Origin: an uncultured Lachnospiraceae bacterium
GTDB lineage: Bacteria > Bacillota > Clostridia > Lachnospirales > Lachnospiraceae
NCBI GenBank assembly: GCA_902793335.1
Contig: CADBCZ010000038.1
Coordinates: 1-32,898, forward strand
Length of the DNA: 32,898 nucleotides
Direction of reading: 5' to 3'
How positions within the stretch are numbered: position 1 is the first letter of the stretch; every line of letters begins with the position of its first letter. Below, piece by piece: positions 31,399 through 32,898 of the stretch. Position numbers and translations under genes: made by a program. The notes under the pieces are model-generated. The model searched no databases, was not told the origin of the DNA, and saw only the letters and a list, made by a program, of their open reading frames with translations.

Positions 31399-31503
31399 TT
31401 ATAGCATGGAGAGCAGAAATACATGTAAAATCCGTCCAATCCAAACCGCCGCAAATATGCCAACTATCACAAGTATAACATCTTCGCCCTCATAATTGTT
31501 CAT
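31399..31503 (-). CDS. 34-residue single-span membrane microprotein
   Basis: A short frame with a strong ribosome site (GAGGGG about eight bases before the ATG). The protein begins with a short acidic head, MNNYEGED, then one long hydrophobic helix (VILVIVGIFAAVWIG) and a second hydrophobic run after RILH, ending LLSML. The charge order suggests the head may face outward. It lies in the gap between the DUF5688 gene and the EAL gene, at the step from GC-richer to AT-rich DNA. No homologue is recognised. It may be an independent gene of the presumed mobile element or a leader peptide. Confidence 0.55.
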   Translation of the reverse strand: MNNYEGEDVILVIVGIFAAVWIGRILHVFLLSML

Positions 31504-31526
31504 CTTCTATCCCCTCATTAACAGAA

Positions 31527-31548
31527 GGGGCAGCCGGATGACTGCCCC
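31527..31548 (-). terminator. GC-rich hairpin after the DUF5688 gene, possible weak terminator
   Basis: GGGGCAG and CTGCCCC form a perfect 7-bp stem over eight bases, 37 bases after the DUF5688 stop. It is followed by TTCTGTT only, so termination would be weak. Confidence 0.4.
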
Positions 31549-31584
31549 AATCTGCCATTAACTTCCTTAAACGGTCCCTGAGCA

Positions 31585-32736
31585 TTATCCCAGAGCCGTC
31601 TCCTTCGTCTTGCTTGGTACCGGATGCTCCCGGTTTGCTTCGTTTTTTGCGACTTCCGCCTTCTTCTCGGGAAGCTTTTCCTTCATGGATACACGCTCAC
31701 GCTCAGACTTCTTTTCACCGCGCTCTGTTTTACCGGGCTTATCAGCCTGCTCAGCTTCCTTGGCATCCTTCTGAGCCTCTGCTCTCTGCTGCTGACGCTC
31801 TTCCATCTTGTCGGCAAGAACAAGCTCCTTTGCCTGGGAATCGTACATATAGACATGATCAGAAAGCCTTTCCTCGGGAGCCACCTGTCCGGCATTCACG
31901 TCCTGCACCATTGCTTCCAGAGTATGCCTGTCCATATCATCATTCAGGGGCAAAACGATAGTCTCATGGATACTCGAAGGTAAAACCACGAAATCACCAC
32001 CCAGCTTCTCGGAAATATCTTCCATTGTTTTAGCATCCAAAAGTGCGGCAGCTCCGTTAAGCTTGTCCGCATTGGAAAGCACGTACATGGAAGGGTTCTC
32101 CTCTTCGGGCGGGAGCATGAACGCTCTGGGATCTCCTTCCTGGATTCCATCCGGAAACATCATATCCACCAGTACATCCCTCATTGTCTTGAACTCGATC
32201 TGAGACTCAGACAGATTCTGAAGTGCGATATCATGAAGTTCCTGTGTAGTCACTCCGTACTGTTCCATAAGATTGTTAGTGATAGGTGCGCTCATACGGC
32301 CGGATTCACCACCACCAAGGTCAATCGCATATACGACAGCCAGATCCTCTACTAAAGTGTGGGGCTTATCTGCAAGATAATCTGCATTCATCTCGGCATT
32401 TACAAGCTTGCAGATGATATGATCCTTCACCTGGTCAAAATCCGTGATCTTACTCACATCAAAGCCCTGTTCCATCTCATGATTCACGCGGATATCCGCG
32501 ATATGCTGAAGAATATCCCCCAGATCTTCTCCATCCTGATACTGTGCGAAGAAGTTCTCAAGGTAGATATTGGGGGCGATATTGCTGTCCTCGGTTCTGA
32601 TAAGAAGACCGGTCAGCACGGTATCGTTATTCTTGGTCACATTCTGCAGATCGACAGTTGCATCTGCATACTTCTCAGGCAGATAATCCTTGATCTGTTC
32701 TGCCACACTTGCCTTAAACTCTTCAAAATCCATCAT
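31585..32736 (-). CDS. DUF5688 family protein, mobile-element associated
   Basis: 383 residues. The first 300 fit the DUF5688 family: DFEEFKASVAEQIKDYLP, NNDTVLTGLLIR, NIAPNIYLENFFAQY, then a zincin-like-sized but motif-free core ending SDHVYMYD. The C-terminal 80 residues are a charged tail of Lys, Glu, Ala and Arg, probably a helix or disordered. The domain is common in Lachnospiraceae on integrative and conjugative elements; its function is unknown. AGGAGG stands before two consecutive ATG codons. The start overlaps the stop of the gene upstream (ATGA). GC content and codon choice (CTG, GGC, CTC-rich) differ from the rest of the window, consistent with transfer. Confidence 0.88.
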   Translation of the reverse strand: MMDFEEFKASVAEQIKDYLPEKYADATVDLQNVTKNNDTVLTGLLIRTEDSNIAPNIYLENFFAQYQDGEDLGDILQHIADIRVNHEMEQGFDVSKITDFDQVKDHIICKLVNAEMNADYLADKPHTLVEDLAVVYAIDLGGGESGRMSAPITNNLMEQYGVTTQELHDIALQNLSESQIEFKTMRDVLVDMMFPDGIQEGDPRAFMLPPEEENPSMYVLSNADKLNGAAALLDAKTMEDISEKLGGDFVVLPSSIHETIVLPLNDDMDRHTLEAMVQDVNAGQVAPEERLSDHVYMYDSQAKELVLADKMEERQQQRAEAQKDAKEAEQADKPGKTERGEKKSERERVSMKEKLPEKKAEVAKNEANREHPVPSKTKETALG

Positions 32737-32898
32737 ACTGCGCCTCCTACTCTGGCAGCCTTATCGCGGCTGTTCTTCTCTGACTGTACCCTCTGCTCCA
32801 GCTTACGAAGTCCCTGCATATATGCGGTATATCTCGCACGCTGCGCACCCTTGCTTACGCTTTCTGTTTCCACCTTGGGCATATTCTTAATCTCACTC
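32733..32898 (-). CDS. Partial gene at the window edge, mobile-element associated
   Basis: The last 54 codons of a gene that begins outside the window. They read MPKVETESVSKGAQRARYTA, then GLRKLEQRVQSEKNSRDKAA and RVGGAV: a basic, helical C-terminus with no recognised domain. The stop (TGA) overlaps the DUF5688 start by four bases, so both are translated together. Base composition matches that of the DUF5688 gene rather than the genes to the left. Confidence 0.7.
   Translation of the reverse strand, partial: SEIKNMPKVETESVSKGAQRARYTAYMQGLRKLEQRVQSEKNSRDKAARVGGAV

Noticed and set aside
31328-31444. N-terminal extension of the EAL protein from a TTG codon
   Set aside because: The extension lacks a ribosome site and overlaps the microprotein gene in another frame; the ATG at 31327 has GGAG at the right distance.
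31614-31983. Plus-strand frames of 115-119 codons opposite DUF5688
   Set aside because: Shadows of the GC-richer minus-strand gene; composition is that of a reverse-complemented charged protein.

Overview
The window looks like a low-GC Firmicute chromosome, most likely a Lachnospiraceae (Butyrivibrio/Roseburia/Agathobacter type). The basis is AT-rich intergenic DNA, strong AGGAGG-type ribosome sites, consensus sigma-A promoters, U-tract terminators, a two-ATPase 2-hydroxyacyl-CoA dehydratase activase, and a DUF5688 protein of the kind carried on clostridial integrative elements. Almost every gene is on the minus strand, so transcription runs right to left. No rRNA, tRNA or CRISPR array was seen.

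Left part, 1-21,850 (core-like). purF (104-1522) has a leader with two tandem hairpins that share the hexaloop AAGGGT; the second is mutually exclusive with a terminator. This is the layout of an ANTAR antiterminator target and is the most interesting signal here. Next come a heterodimeric ABC exporter pair (1980-6032) and an operon of an MmpL/RND exporter, a secreted xxxLxxG-repeat partner and a TetR regulator (6209-11077) with two matching operators at its promoter. These are followed by an HtrA protease (11288-13009), a three-gene activase/dehydratase-like operon (13189-18031), a TtcA-like ATPase with an ArsC/Spx-like protein (18161-19215), an esterase behind a 29-bp palindrome (19265-20029), and a GGDEF-EAL protein (20161-21846). 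A 105-bp repeat occurs at 1-105 and, inverted, at 14845-14950, where it separates the two large activase/dehydratase genes.

Middle part, 22,000-30,600 (accessory and decaying). Intact genes are an AAA ATPase, an alpha/beta hydrolase, a NapH-like ferredoxin membrane protein with a PadR regulator and a clear PadR-type operator, a Crp/Fnr regulator with a CPBP protein, and an ACT-domain protein. Among them lie broken genes: an IS transposase scrap, a HAD hydrolase fragment, a glycerate kinase with an internal deletion, a flavodoxin start fused to an inverted CPBP tail, an acetyltransferase with an in-frame amber codon, and a methyltransferase without a normal start codon. A 33-residue membrane microprotein sits at 22,045.

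Right edge, 30,600-32,898. A stand-alone EAL phosphodiesterase and a 34-residue membrane microprotein are followed by GC-richer DNA carrying a DUF5688 gene and a truncated gene. This is probably the margin of an integrative and conjugative element. Two c-di-GMP phosphodiesterase-type proteins in one window suggest active cyclic-di-GMP signalling.
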